Source of the DNA: PALSA-612 sp963776375 | Lineage (GTDB): Bacteria > Actinomycetota > Thermoleophilia > Gaiellales > Gaiellaceae | NCBI GenBank assembly: GCA_963776375.1 | Contig: CAVZMF010000005.1 | Span: 124,001-188,000, forward strand | Direction: 5' to 3' | Length of the DNA stretch: 64,000 nucleotides | Notes under the pieces: generated by a model | What the model was told of the DNA's origin: nothing | Database searches by the model: none | Seen by the model: the letters and a program-made list of their open reading frames with translations, nothing else | Program-made: the position numbers and the translations under genes | In this document: piece by piece, positions 1 to 8,073 of the stretch | Numbering within the stretch: the stretch's first letter is position 1 | Layout: each line of letters opens with the position of its first letter

Positions 1-475
1 CGCGCAGCTCGTCCGCCAGCTCCGCGTGGCGCGGGCCGACGAGCGCCGCCACGTCGTCGCGGATTCGCTGCGCGAGCGCCGGTGAGGCGCCGCCGGTCGA
101 GACGGCCAAGGCGATCGGCCCTTCACGGTGGACCGCCGGCAGGATCACCGAGCACAGCTCCGGCACGTCGACGACGTTGCAGAGCACGTTCCGCGCCTCG
201 GCGTCGGCGAACACGCGCCGGTTGAGAGGCGTCGACGACGTGGCCGCGACGACGAGGAAGCGGCCGCGCAGGTCGGAGGGGTGGTAGCCGCGCGGCAGCC
301 ATTCGATCGGCAGCGCCAGCAGCTCCGGCCGTGCTTCCGGCGCGACGACGGTCACGCGGGCGCCGCACTCGAGCAGGCCGCGAACCTTCTCCAGCGCCAC
401 CGTCCCGCCTCCGACGACGAGCACCGGCCGGCCGTCGAGGTCGAGGCAGGCCATGTAGTACTGCTTGTCGCTCAC
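1..475 (-). CDS. Precorrin-2 dehydrogenase / sirohydrochlorin ferrochelatase (siroheme synthase N-terminal domain), partial
   Basis: The gene runs off the left edge; about 158 N-terminal residues are visible. It should oxidise precorrin-2 to sirohydrochlorin and insert iron, giving the siroheme needed by the sulfite reductase encoded upstream. Seen in the sequence: a Rossmann fold opening with RPVLVVGGGTVALEKVRGLL (NAD-binding glycine cluster), then VVAATSSTPLNRRV and NVVDVPELCSVILPA, and later ALAVSTGGASPALAQRIR, all typical of the CysG-N/Met8p family. The GTG start overlaps the preceding stop in a GTGA junction, so it is translationally coupled. Whether a uroporphyrinogen methyltransferase domain follows cannot be seen. 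Confidence 0.88.
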   Translation of the reverse strand, partial: MSDKQYYMACLDLDGRPVLVVGGGTVALEKVRGLLECGARVTVVAPEARPELLALPIEWLPRGYHPSDLRGRFLVVAATSSTPLNRRVFADAEARNVLCNVVDVPELCSVILPAVHREGPIALAVSTGGASPALAQRIRDDVAALVGPRHAELADELR

Positions 476-933
476 ACGCCCACCGAGTGGAGCCTCGCGC
501 CCTGCCGGTCGAGGCGCACGGTGATCTCCGCAGCGCCTGCCGCCAGCGAGAGCGTGAACGCGCCCGGCCCGACCGCCTGGAGCGAGACCGAGCGCAACTC
601 GTGCCCGGCGAGGGCGCCCAGCGCCTCCGAGACCTCGCGCGCGCTCTCGGCGACGGCGGCGCCGCTCGGCAGCCGGCGGTAGGTCGAGAGCGCGGCCCGC
701 TCGCCGCCCGGCCCGTACAGCGCGCGCAGCCGCCCACTCTGGAGCCCGACCTCGAGCAGCTCCTGCAGCGTCTCGGCGTCCTCGCCCGCGACCTCGCCCT
801 CGGTCGCGGCGGCCTGCAGCGAGGCCAGCCGGTCCGCGGTAGTCCTCGTCCCGCGCCAGACCAGGACGGCCTGCGTCTCGGCGAGCGCGACCTCCTGCGC
901 TTCGCCTGCCAACCGGACACCGCTAGCGCTCAT
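472..933 (-). CDS. Hypothetical protein of the sulfate-assimilation operon
   Basis: A 153-residue protein that I do not recognise. It is Ala/Glu/Leu-rich, has no signal peptide or membrane segment, and looks like a small soluble alpha/beta protein: a helical N-terminal half (around RLASLQAAATEGEVAGEDAE) and a C-terminal half with likely strands (ELRSVSLQAVGPGAFTLSL). Its ATG lies inside the end of cysH (11-base overlap) and its stop overlaps the siroheme gene by 4 bases, so it is tightly coupled to sulfite reduction. An accessory role in reductant delivery, cofactor handling or regulation is inference from position only. Confidence 0.7.
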   Translation of the reverse strand: MSASGVRLAGEAQEVALAETQAVLVWRGTRTTADRLASLQAAATEGEVAGEDAETLQELLEVGLQSGRLRALYGPGGERAALSTYRRLPSGAAVAESAREVSEALGALAGHELRSVSLQAVGPGAFTLSLAAGAAEITVRLDRQGARLHSVGV

Positions 934-1715
934 CGTGCTCTCCGATGAGCGCGTGCAGCTCGTGCTCGAGCCCGCCGGTCTCGATGGCGCAGTGGATGCC
1001 GCACTCCTTGGGCGCGTTCGATCTCCCACCACCAGCGCCCGTCGCGGCCCGACTCGCCCGGCCCGATCGCGCGCGTGCAGGGCGCACAGCCGATCGACGT
1101 GTAGCCGCGCTCGTACAGCGGATGCGTCGGCACGCCGTTCTCGCGCGCGTACTCCCAGACCTCGTCCTCGGTCCACTCGGCGAGCGGGTTGAGCTTCACG
1201 ATCGCGCCGTGGTCGTGGTCGATCTCGATCTTGCGGATGTCGGTGCGCGAGGCCCACTGGTCGCGGCGCAGCCCGGTGATCCAGGCGTCGAGCGAGTGCA
1301 GGTGCTTCGTCAGCGGCAGCACCTTGCGCACCTGGCAGCACAGGAGCCGGTGCTCGACCTGCCGGTAGAAGAGGTTCGGCCCGTGCTTGCCGACCATGCG
1401 CGTGACGTGCTCGGCCTCCGGGGCGAGGATCTCGAGCTCGAGACCCGGGTAGCGGTCGCGGATCTGCTCGATCAGCTCGAACGTCTCCCCGGGCATGCGG
1501 CCGGTGTCGACCGTGAAGACCTTCACGTTCGGGTCGATCGCGTAGGCCATGTCGATCAGGACGGAGCCGTCGATCTGGAATGCGGTCGAGATGGCGATGC
1601 GCGGAGAGAAGCGCTCGAGCGCCCACTCGAGCAACGCCTCCGGCTCCTGGCCCTCGAACTCGACCGAGAGCTCGCCTGCCTCGAGATCGTCGAGCACCTC
1701 TTCGTACAGGCTCAC
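923..1715 (-). CDS. cysH: Phosphoadenylyl-sulfate / adenylyl-sulfate reductase (CysH), frameshifted near its end
   Basis: Reduces activated sulfate (APS or PAPS) to sulfite with thioredoxin in cysteine biosynthesis. About 264 codons from GTG, which overlaps the sir stop by 4 bases. Seen: AISTAFQIDGSVLIDMA (PP-loop-like start), VFTVDTGRMPGETFELI, CCQVRKVLPL (first Cys pair), ITGLRRDQWASR, and YTSIGCAPCTRAI. The Cys-Cys and Cys-x2-Cys pairs are those that bind a 4Fe-4S cluster in the APS-type enzymes, so APS is the likelier substrate. Near 1010-1020 the frame slips by one base; the other frame restores APKECGIHCAIETGGLEHEL and ends at TAG 923. The catalytic KECGIH motif lies in that shifted part. 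Confidence 0.9.
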
Positions 1716-3340
1716 GCTGCCTCCTTCTTCCTCGCCCTGGCGGGCTCGCGGCCGGCGAGGGCGCCGAGCTCGTCGTCGGTCGACCGGTCGCAGAACGCGC
1801 GGAACGACTCGTCCGGCCGTCGCGCCGGCGAGCCAGCCCGCGACGAGGCCCTCGACGGTCGCGTCCAGCTCCTCGGTCGGCACGCGGCGGAAGACCGGCC
1901 GCGCGATCGCGGCGCCGCGCCCCGAGGCCGCCGCGCAGGAAGACGTCGTACGCCTGGCGGCGCTTGCCCTGCTCGTCGCGAACGGTCGTGCCCTGGAAGC
2001 CCAGGTCGCCGACCCAATGCTGTGCGCACGCGTGTGGGCAGCCGTCCAGGTGCAGTCGTAGCCCCGCGATCTCGTCGCCGAAGCGCGCCTCGAGCGCCTG
2101 GATCAGCGCGTCGGCCCGCGTCTTCGTCTCCGTCACCGAGAAGTTGCAGTGCGGCTCGCCGGTGCAGGCGAGGGAGGCGGCGCGCACGTGGTTGACGCCG
2201 AGCGGGAAGCCGATCGACTCGAGCTCGGCGACCGTCTCGTCGACCTGCTCCTCGGGCACGCCGGCGAGCACGAAGTTCTGCAGGCGCGTGACGCGGACGT
2301 CGCCGCCGAGGCGCTCGGCCAGGTCCGCGACGCGGCCATCTGCTCGCCCGAGACCAGGCCGAGATGGACGGGCACGCCGACGTAGAAGAGCCCGGGCTGC
2401 TTCTGCGGGTGGACCCCGACGTGGTCGGCGAAGCTCTCGGGCGGCGGCTCGAGCGCGTAGTCCTCGAGCGCGCGGCCGAGCCGGCGCTCGACCTCGGCGC
2501 GCACGCCCTCCGGGCCGTAGTCGTCGACCATGAACTTCATCCGCGACTTCACGCGCGAGACGCGGTAGGTGAGGTCCTCGCGCCAGGCGTCGAGGAGGGC
2601 GCGCAGGACCTCGAGCGCCTCCTCCTTGGGGACGAAGACGCCGAGGTCGCGCGCGAGTCGCGGCACCGAGGAGAGCCCGCCGCCGGCCAGCACCGCGAAT
2701 CCCTCGCGCCCCTCGTGCACGACGCCGACGAGGGAGATGCAGTTGATCTCGGGCGCGTTGCAGCGGTCGCGGCAGGCCGAGATCGTGATCTTGTGCTTGC
2801 GCGGGAGGTCGGAGTAGTCCGGGTGGCCGTAGAAGAACTCGGCCGCCTCCTCGAGCGACCGGCGTCGCGTCGAAGAGCTCGTCGTGGGCGACGCCCGGCG
2901 ACCGGGCAGCCGGTGATGTTGCGCACGGTGTCGCCGCACGCGCCGGCAGTCGTCAGGCCGGCGGCGTCGAGGAGCGCGAAGACCTCGGGCAGCGCCGCGA
3001 GCTCGATCCAGTGCAGCTGGACGTTCTGGCGCGTCGTGAGCTCGCCGTCGCCGCGGCCGAATCGCGTCGAGATCTCGCCGATCGCGCGGAGCTGGGCCGG
3101 CGTGAGCAGTCCTCCGGGGAGCTTGATCCGCAGCATGAACGTCCCGACCTTCGGCTTGTCGTGGTAGAGGCCCCACCACTTCAGCCGGACGATGTCCTCC
3201 TCTGCCATGCGCTCGTAGCCGTCGGCGATGAGCGCGGGGAGCTCGCCGAGGATGCCGAGCGGGCTCTTCTCCTGCTTCAGCCGTTCGACCGGGTTGCGCT
3301 TGAGGACAAGCTCCCAGGTGACGTCCGCCGTCGTCGCCAT
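1712..3340 (-). CDS. sir: Ferredoxin-type sulfite reductase (siroheme, 4Fe-4S), split by several frameshifts
   Basis: Six-electron reduction of sulfite to sulfide. The 1,629-base span (about 542 codons) is the usual length for NirA/Sir proteins. Homology walks through the three frames with slips near 2897, 2864, 2335, 1917 and 1825. Seen in order: the N-terminal half-domain (GLYHDKPKVGTFMLRIKLPG, then GELTTRQNVQLHW), NITGCPVAG, the ferredoxin-reductase-like repeat, and the cofactor ligands ACTGEPHCNF (Cys-x5-Cys) and DGCPHACAQH (Cys-x3-Cys) that hold the bridged cluster and siroheme. All four ligand cysteines are present. It sits 50 bases behind thrC and overlaps cysH by 4 bases. A nitrite-reductase role is possible but the cysH and siroheme neighbours favour sulfite. 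Five slips in one gene would inactivate it if real; sequence error is likelier. Confidence 0.88.
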
Positions 3341-3389
3341 GGCCTGACGCTATCAAAAGTGAAGCAACTTCCCTTGCGAAAGCGTTAGC

Positions 3390-4612
3390 TCATGCTGCAG
3401 CCTGGAGACGGTCGAGCAGCTCGTCGACGTCCGGGTCGATCTCGATCGGGCTGCAGGCGCCCCGCGACGTGCTCGGGCGTCTTCAGGCCGTCGCCCGTGA
3501 CGAGCAGCACGACCCGGTCCTGCGGGGCCGACCTGCCCGAGCGCCACAGCCTCGCGGAGCGCGCCGAGCGTGACCGCGGGCGCCGTCTCCCCGAACACGC
3601 CGGTCGTCTGGGCGAGCCGGGCGATGTTCTCGGCCACGTCCTCCTCCGGCACCGCGTGGATTGCGCCGCCGGTGGCGCGCGCAGCCTCGACCGCGAAGTC
3701 GCCGTCCGCCGGATTGCCGATCGCGAGCGACCGCGCGACCGTGTCCGGCCGCACCGGCCGAACGCGCTCGCCGTCAGCGAAGGCGCGCGCCACCGGCGAG
3801 CAGCCCTCTGCCTGGCCGCCGTGCAGCCGCGGCGGCGTGCCGTCGACGAGGCCGAGGCGGAGCAGCTCGTCGAACCCCTGTCCCAGCTTCGTGAACATCG
3901 CGCCCGAGGCGATCGGAGCAGCGACGACGTCCGGCAGCGCCCAGCCGAGCTGCTCGGCGACCTCGTACGCCAGCGTCTTCGAGCCCTCGGCGTAGTACGC
4001 GCGGAGCGTGACGTTGACGAATGCCCAGTCGAGCTCGAAGGAGAGCTCGACGGTGAGCCGGCTGCAGTGGTCGTAGGTGCCGCGGACGGCGTAGATGGTC
4101 GGGCCGTAGACCGCGGCGGAGAGCAGCTTCTCGTGCTCGAGGTCCACGGGGCAGAAGACGGCAGCGTCGAGGCCTTCGGCCGCGGCACGCGCGGCGACGG
4201 CTCCGGCGAGGTTCCCGGTCGAGGAGCACGCGAGGGTCGTCAGCCCGAGCTCCTGCGCCTTCGCGCACGCGACGGCGACGACGCGGTCCTTGAACGAGTG
4301 CGTCGGATTGGCCGTGTCCAGCTTCAGCCAGAGCTCGCCGACGCCGAGTTCCTCCGCCAGGCGCGGTGCCGGGACGAGCGGCGTCAAGCCCGGCGCGAGC
4401 CGCGGCTCGGCCGGCGCGTCCACAGGGAGCAGCGGCGCGTAGCGCCAGATCGACGCGGGCCCGGCGGCGATCGCGTCGCGCGTGAACGCGCGCTCGACGT
4501 CGTCCCAGTCGTACACGGGATCGAGGGGACCGAAGCAGCGCGAGCAGGTGCCGACGGCCTCGAGCCCGTGCTCGGCGTCGCAGATTCGACAACGAAGTGC
4601 GGTAGCAGACAA
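3390..4612 (-). CDS. thrC: Threonine synthase, SAM-riboswitch controlled, frameshifted near the 3' end
   Basis: PLP enzyme converting O-phosphohomoserine to threonine. Seen: an N-terminal zinc-ribbon-like segment CRICDAEHGLEAVGTCSRC, the PLP lysine in NPTHSFKDRV, the phosphate-binding stretch CSSTGNLAGAVAA, and VVAAPIASGAMFTKLGQG. Slips near 3520 and 3463 are needed to read VVLLVTGDGLKTPEHV and the end IEIDPDVDELLDRLQAAA before TGA at 3390. I place the start at TTG 4612 because AAGGAGAGG lies just before it; an in-frame ATG at 4636 falls inside the riboswitch P1 helix and has no ribosome site. First gene of the thrC-sir-cysH operon. A close PLP relative with another substrate (for example a cysteate or homoserine-phosphate sulfhydrylase-like enzyme) cannot be ruled out given the sulfur context. 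Confidence 0.86.
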
Positions 4613-4617
4613 CTGAC

Positions 4618-4626
4618 CTCTCCTTT
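4618..4626 (-). promoter_or_regulatory. Ribosome binding site that fixes the thrC start at TTG 4612
   Basis: AAGGAGAGG (minus strand) is followed after five bases by TTG 4612-4610. It directly abuts the 3' strand of riboswitch P1, so ligand-stabilised P1 could block ribosome access. Confidence 0.7.
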
Positions 4627-4628
4627 CG

Positions 4629-4718
4629 CTCGACATCCGTCCGGGTTTGGCACCTTGCCGGGGAGGCAGGTTGCCGAGGCTTCACAGGGCCGGTCCCTCA
4701 GCCTCTCTTGATGCAGAG
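4629..4718 (-). ncRNA. SAM-I (S-box) riboswitch upstream of thrC
   Basis: Read on the minus strand, the leader contains the S-box signature blocks in order: CATCAAGAGAGGCTGAGGGA, GGCCCTGTGAAGCCTCGGCA followed by ACC, and AAGGTGCCAAACCCGG. P1 can be drawn as nine pairs (CTCTGCATC, plus-strand 4710-4718, with GATGTCGAG, plus-strand 4629-4637, one mismatch). The class binds S-adenosylmethionine and turns expression off. Here there is no terminator; P1 ends about 3 bases from the AAGGAGAGG ribosome site of TTG 4612, so control of translation is the likely mode. P4 seems to be nearly absent. Confidence 0.9.
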
Positions 4719-4745
4719 CGGGTCGCTGCCCGCTGCTGGCGTGCG

Positions 4746-4751
4746 AGTATA
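4746..4751 (-). promoter_or_regulatory. Possible -10 box (TATACT) for the thrC operon
   Basis: TATACT on the minus strand lies about 28 bases before the first riboswitch base, a sensible place for the promoter of the sulfur operon. No convincing -35 box was found. The core GTATAC is palindromic and lies about 10 bases before the divergent proA start, so it might serve either direction. Confidence 0.35.
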
Positions 4752-4760
4752 CGAAATGAA

Positions 4761-6005
4761 GTGAGTCTTGGCGAGCAGGTCGAGCAGGAGGCGCGCGCCG
4801 CGCACGAGGCAGTGTCGCTGCTGACGGACGAGGCCGTCGCGGAGGCATTGCGGCGCGCGGGCGGGCTCGTCGGCGAGCGGCGCGCTGCGATCCTGGCTGC
4901 GAACGCGGCCGACGTCGAGGAGGCGTCGGGTCGTCTCGACGAGGGGCTGCTCGACCGGCTGCGGCTCGACGACGCGCGGGTGGACGGCTTCGCGGCGCAG
5001 CTCGCGGAGACCGCAGAGATCGAGCCGCTGGAGCGCGAGGGGGAGGCGTGGACGCTTCCGAACGGCCTGCGTGTGAGCGAGCGGCGGATCCCGATCGGCA
5101 CGGTCGGCGCGAACTTCGAAGCTCGCCCGGGGGTCGCGCTCGACGTCGCCGGGCAGCTGCTCAAGAGCCTGAACACGGCGCTCCTGCGCACGGGCTCGGC
5201 CGCGCTGCGGACGGTCACCGTGCTCGTGGACGACGTGCTGCGGCCTGCGCTCGGGGCGGCGGGCCTGCCGGACGGGGCGGTCGGCCTCGTCCGCTCGCCC
5301 GACCACGAGGGTGCCCGGCTGCTCGTCTCGATGCCGCGGCTCGTTCCGCTCGTCGTGCTCCGCGGCAGCGGCGAGACGACGGCGGCGCTCGCCCGGCTCG
5401 CCGCCGAGAACGGGGTGCGGACGCTCGCCCACGCCGAGGGCGGCGGCGTGCTCTACGTCCACGCTGACGCGTTGCCCGAGCGGGCGCTCGCGATCGCGGA
5501 GGCCAGCCTCGACCGGCTCGGCGTCTGCAACCGGCTCAACCTCTGTCTGGTCGACCGCGGTGCCGCCGGGGTCGTCCCCGACCTCGTCGCCCTCGCGCAG
5601 CGGCTCGGCCTCCGCGTCCGCGGCGACGTGGACGGCGCAGAACCGCTCGACGGGCTTCCCGTCGGCCACGAATGGGCCAACGACCCCAACCCCGGCCAGG
5701 TAACGGTTTGTTACCTGGACTCGCTGGAGGAGGCGGTGCGGATCGCGAACGAGGAGACCTCCGGCCTCGCCGCCGGGATCGTCACCGAGGATCCGGTGGC
5801 CGCGCAGCGTTTTCTCGACGGCTACCGCGGCACCACGGCGTTCTGGCACGCGACGACCCGGTTCACGGACGGCTTCGCGCTCACGGGCGCGCCCGAGACC
5901 GGGATCAACGTCGACACGACGCCCGGGCCGCGAGGGCCGGTCACGTACCGCGACCTGTGGCTGCGCCAGTACCGGGTCGTCGGCGACGGCACTCAGGCGC
6001 GGTGA
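4761..6005 (+). CDS. proA: Gamma-glutamyl phosphate reductase
   Basis: NADPH-dependent reduction of gamma-glutamyl phosphate to glutamate-5-semialdehyde in proline synthesis. 414 residues from GTG 4761, the normal family length. Seen: RRIPIGTVGANFEARPGVAL, LKSLNTALLRTGSAAL, LVVLRGSGETTAALA, the catalytic cysteine in RLGVCNRLNLCLV, and the C-terminal ATTRFTDGFALTGAPETGIN. Its stop overlaps the proB GTG by 4 bases. The order proA-proB is the reverse of the common proB-proA. The divergent gene is thrC, whose leader lies just upstream, so the two operons share a short promoter region. Confidence 0.95.
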   Translation: MSLGEQVEQEARAAHEAVSLLTDEAVAEALRRAGGLVGERRAAILAANAADVEEASGRLDEGLLDRLRLDDARVDGFAAQLAETAEIEPLEREGEAWTLPNGLRVSERRIPIGTVGANFEARPGVALDVAGQLLKSLNTALLRTGSAALRTVTVLVDDVLRPALGAAGLPDGAVGLVRSPDHEGARLLVSMPRLVPLVVLRGSGETTAALARLAAENGVRTLAHAEGGGVLYVHADALPERALAIAEASLDRLGVCNRLNLCLVDRGAAGVVPDLVALAQRLGLRVRGDVDGAEPLDGLPVGHEWANDPNPGQVTVCYLDSLEEAVRIANEETSGLAAGIVTEDPVAAQRFLDGYRGTTAFWHATTRFTDGFALTGAPETGINVDTTPGPRGPVTYRDLWLRQYRVVGDGTQAR

Positions 6006-7057
6006 AGCGTCCGGTCGTCGTCAAGCTCGGGTCGTCGCTCGTGGCCGGCCCGGGCGGACGCGTACGGCGGTCGGTCGTGCGTGCGCGGACCCGCGAGATC
6101 GCGAGCCTGGTCAGCGACGGAGTCCCGGTCTGCGTCGTCTCGTCCGGCGCGATCGCGCTCGGCCTGCCGCGCCTCGGGCTCGCGTCGCGGCCGCGCAGCC
6201 TGCCGAAGCTCCAGGCGGCGTCCGCGCTCGGGCAGGCCCGGCTGCAGCGCGTCTGGGACGACGCCCTCGCGCGCGACGGGCTCACGGCTGCCCAGGTGCT
6301 CCTGACCGCGGTGGACTTCTCCGCGCGCGCCGCCTACCTGAACGCCCGCAACACCCTCGCCGCGCTCTTTGCGCTCGGGGTCGTTCCGGTCGTGAACGAG
6401 AACGACGCGACGGCGACCGACGAGATCACGTTCGGCGACAACGACGCGCTCGCGGCGCAGGTCGCGATCCTCGTCCGCGCCCGGCTGCTCGTGCTGCTGA
6501 CGGAGGTCGAGGGCGTCTACAGCCGCGCCCCCGGCCAGCCCGGTGCCACGCTGATGGACTCCGGCTCGCGGGCCGTGGCCGCCGAGGTCGGCGCGGGCTC
6601 GACCCTCGGCAAGGGCGGCATGGGGAGCAAGATCGTCGCCGCGGAGCTGGCCGCGTCGGCCGGGATCCCGACGGTGATCGCGGGCGGCGCCGGCGGGGAC
6701 GTCCTGCTGCCGATCGTTGCGGGCGAGCCGCGCGGCACGCGCTTCTCGGCGGACGAGCAGGCGCCGCCCGCGTTCAAGCTCTGGCTGCGGCACGGCAAGC
6801 CCGTCGCCGGCCGGCTGCACGTCGACCAGGGCGCGCGGCGTGCGCTCACCCGCGCGGGCGCGAGCCTGCTCGCCGTCGGTGTGGTCGAGGTCGAGGGGCG
6901 CTTCGAGGCGGGCGACGCCGTCGAGCTCGTCGGCCCGGACGGCCGGCCCTTCGCCAAGGGCATCGCCGACGCGGCGGCGGCCGATCTCGCCGGCCGGCCG
7001 CGCGGGGTCGAGGCCGTGCACCGCGACCGCCTCGTGCTCTACGGCGAGCGCGCCTGA
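6002..7057 (+). CDS. proB: Glutamate 5-kinase with C-terminal PUA domain
   Basis: Phosphorylates glutamate, the first and feedback-controlled step of proline synthesis. 351 residues. Seen: an amino-acid-kinase fold starting VVVKLGSSLVAGPGG, CVVSSGAIALGLPRLG, PVVNENDATATDEITFGDND (substrate and metal site) and GKGGMGSKIVAAELAASAGI; a PUA domain occupies roughly residues 265-345 (RLHVDQGARRALTRAGASLL, then GRPFAKGIADA). The GTG start overlaps proA by 4 bases, so the two are coupled. No frame problems. Confidence 0.96.
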   Translation: MKRPVVVKLGSSLVAGPGGRVRRSVVRARTREIASLVSDGVPVCVVSSGAIALGLPRLGLASRPRSLPKLQAASALGQARLQRVWDDALARDGLTAAQVLLTAVDFSARAAYLNARNTLAALFALGVVPVVNENDATATDEITFGDNDALAAQVAILVRARLLVLLTEVEGVYSRAPGQPGATLMDSGSRAVAAEVGAGSTLGKGGMGSKIVAAELAASAGIPTVIAGGAGGDVLLPIVAGEPRGTRFSADEQAPPAFKLWLRHGKPVAGRLHVDQGARRALTRAGASLLAVGVVEVEGRFEAGDAVELVGPDGRPFAKGIADAAAADLAGRPRGVEAVHRDRLVLYGERA

Positions 7058-7073
7058 CGGGGATCATCCGGCC

Positions 7074-7928
7074 GTGACACTGTCGTCGTCGCTCGCAGGC
7101 ATCCACGTCCTGAACGTGGCCGTCAACGTGCCGGCCGGCGTGGCGGCGGCACGGCTCGGCGAGCTCGGCGCGAACGTGACCAAGGTCGAGCCGGCCGAGG
7201 GCGATCCGTTGGAGGCGGCGAGCGCCGGCCTCTATGCGCGCCTGACCGAGGGGCACACGATCGTACGGCTGAACCTCAAGGACGAGGGCGACCGGGCCAG
7301 GCTCGACGAGGTGCTGGCCGGGACTGACGTGCTGCTCACGTCGAGCCGGCCGTCCGCCCTCGTTCGGCTCGGTCTGGCCTGGGCCGACCTCGAGGCCCGC
7401 TACCCGCGGCTCTGCCAGGTGGCGATCGTCGGCCAGGCCGCGCCCGACCAGGAGCGTCCCGGCCACGATCTCACCTATCTGGCGCCGTTCGGCCTCGTCT
7501 CGCCGCCAGTGCTGCCGCAGACGCTCGTCGCCGACCTCGGCGGCGCCGAGCGCGCGGTGACCGCCGCCGTCGCGCTTCTCCTGGCGCGCGAACGCGGCGA
7601 CGGCGAGCGGTACGCGGAGGTGGCCCTGGCGGACGCCGCCGAGGGCTTCTCCCTGCCCTGGACGTTCGGGCTGACCGTGCCGGGCGGCGTGCTCGGCGGC
7701 GGCTACCCCTTCTACGGCCTGTACGAGGCGAAGGGCGGGTGGATCGCGGTTGCGGCGCTCGAGACGCGCTTCCGCGACCGCCTGGCCCGCGAGCTCGGGG
7801 TCGACGAGCCCTCCCACGAGGCGTTTCGCGCCGCGTTTGCCGCCCGCACCCCGGACGAGTGGGAGCGGTGGGCCGGTGAGCGCGACCTCCCGATCGCGGC
7901 CGTCGCAGCAACAATTCCCGGCGGATGA
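7074..7928 (+). CDS. Family III CoA-transferase (CaiB/BaiF, alpha-methylacyl-CoA racemase-like)
   Basis: 284 residues, shorter than the usual 360-400. Seen: the N-terminal LARLGELGANVTKVEPAEGD-type block (here RLGELGANVTKVEPAEGDPL), the loop VRLNLKDEGDRARLDEVLAG, and ERPGHDLTYLAPFG, where the aspartate aligns with the catalytic Asp of this family. GGYPFYGLYEAKGGWIAVAA is the usual small-domain signature. Members swap CoA between carboxylic acids or racemise methyl-branched acyl-CoA; the substrate cannot be told from the sequence. It begins 16 bases after proB and is probably co-transcribed, though no link to proline synthesis is known. Confidence 0.85.
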   Translation: MTLSSSLAGIHVLNVAVNVPAGVAAARLGELGANVTKVEPAEGDPLEAASAGLYARLTEGHTIVRLNLKDEGDRARLDEVLAGTDVLLTSSRPSALVRLGLAWADLEARYPRLCQVAIVGQAAPDQERPGHDLTYLAPFGLVSPPVLPQTLVADLGGAERAVTAAVALLLARERGDGERYAEVALADAAEGFSLPWTFGLTVPGGVLGGGYPFYGLYEAKGGWIAVAALETRFRDRLARELGVDEPSHEAFRAAFAARTPDEWERWAGERDLPIAAVAATIPGG

Positions 7929-7951
7929 GCGTCGCTCGCCAAAGGCTCGCT

Positions 7952-7982
7952 CCCGAGGGGGAAACCATGTTTACCCCTCGGG
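7952..7982. repeat. Hairpin 1 of three between the CoA-transferase and flavin reductase genes
   Basis: Arms CCCGAGGGG and CCCCTCGGG enclose AAAC/GTTT, giving a stem of about 14 pairs with one mismatch and a CAT loop. It lies 24 bases after the CoA-transferase stop and could end transcription, though no U-run follows. A related hairpin is found at 57941-57967. Confidence 0.75.
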
Positions 7983-8010
7983 CCCCCTTCTTCCAGAGGC
8001 CGATCTGGCC

Positions 8011-8032
8011 AGGGGAACCTCCCGGTTCCCCT
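8011..8032. repeat. Hairpin 2 (perfect inverted repeat)
   Basis: AGGGGAACC and GGTTCCCCT form nine perfect pairs around a TCCC loop, 28 bases after hairpin 1. Confidence 0.75.
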
Positions 8033-8047
8033 CGGACCCTTCCACAC

Positions 8048-8073
8048 GCTCATGGGCCGGACGGCCCATGAGC
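8048..8073. repeat. Hairpin 3, containing the flavin reductase start codon
   Basis: GCTCATGGGCC and GGCCCATGAGC pair perfectly over 11 bases around a GGAC loop. The ATG of the next gene (8068-8070) is inside the right arm, so folding would hide the start codon. No Shine-Dalgarno motif is visible before it. Confidence 0.8.

Noticed and set aside
472..2271. A 599-codon minus-strand open frame
   Set aside because: It is a patchwork of the sulfite reductase C-terminal part, a shadow of cysH and the 153-aa gene, not one protein.
4613..4636. ATG 4636 as the thrC start
   Set aside because: It lies in the riboswitch P1 helix with no ribosome site, while TTG 4612 has AAGGAGAGG at the right distance.
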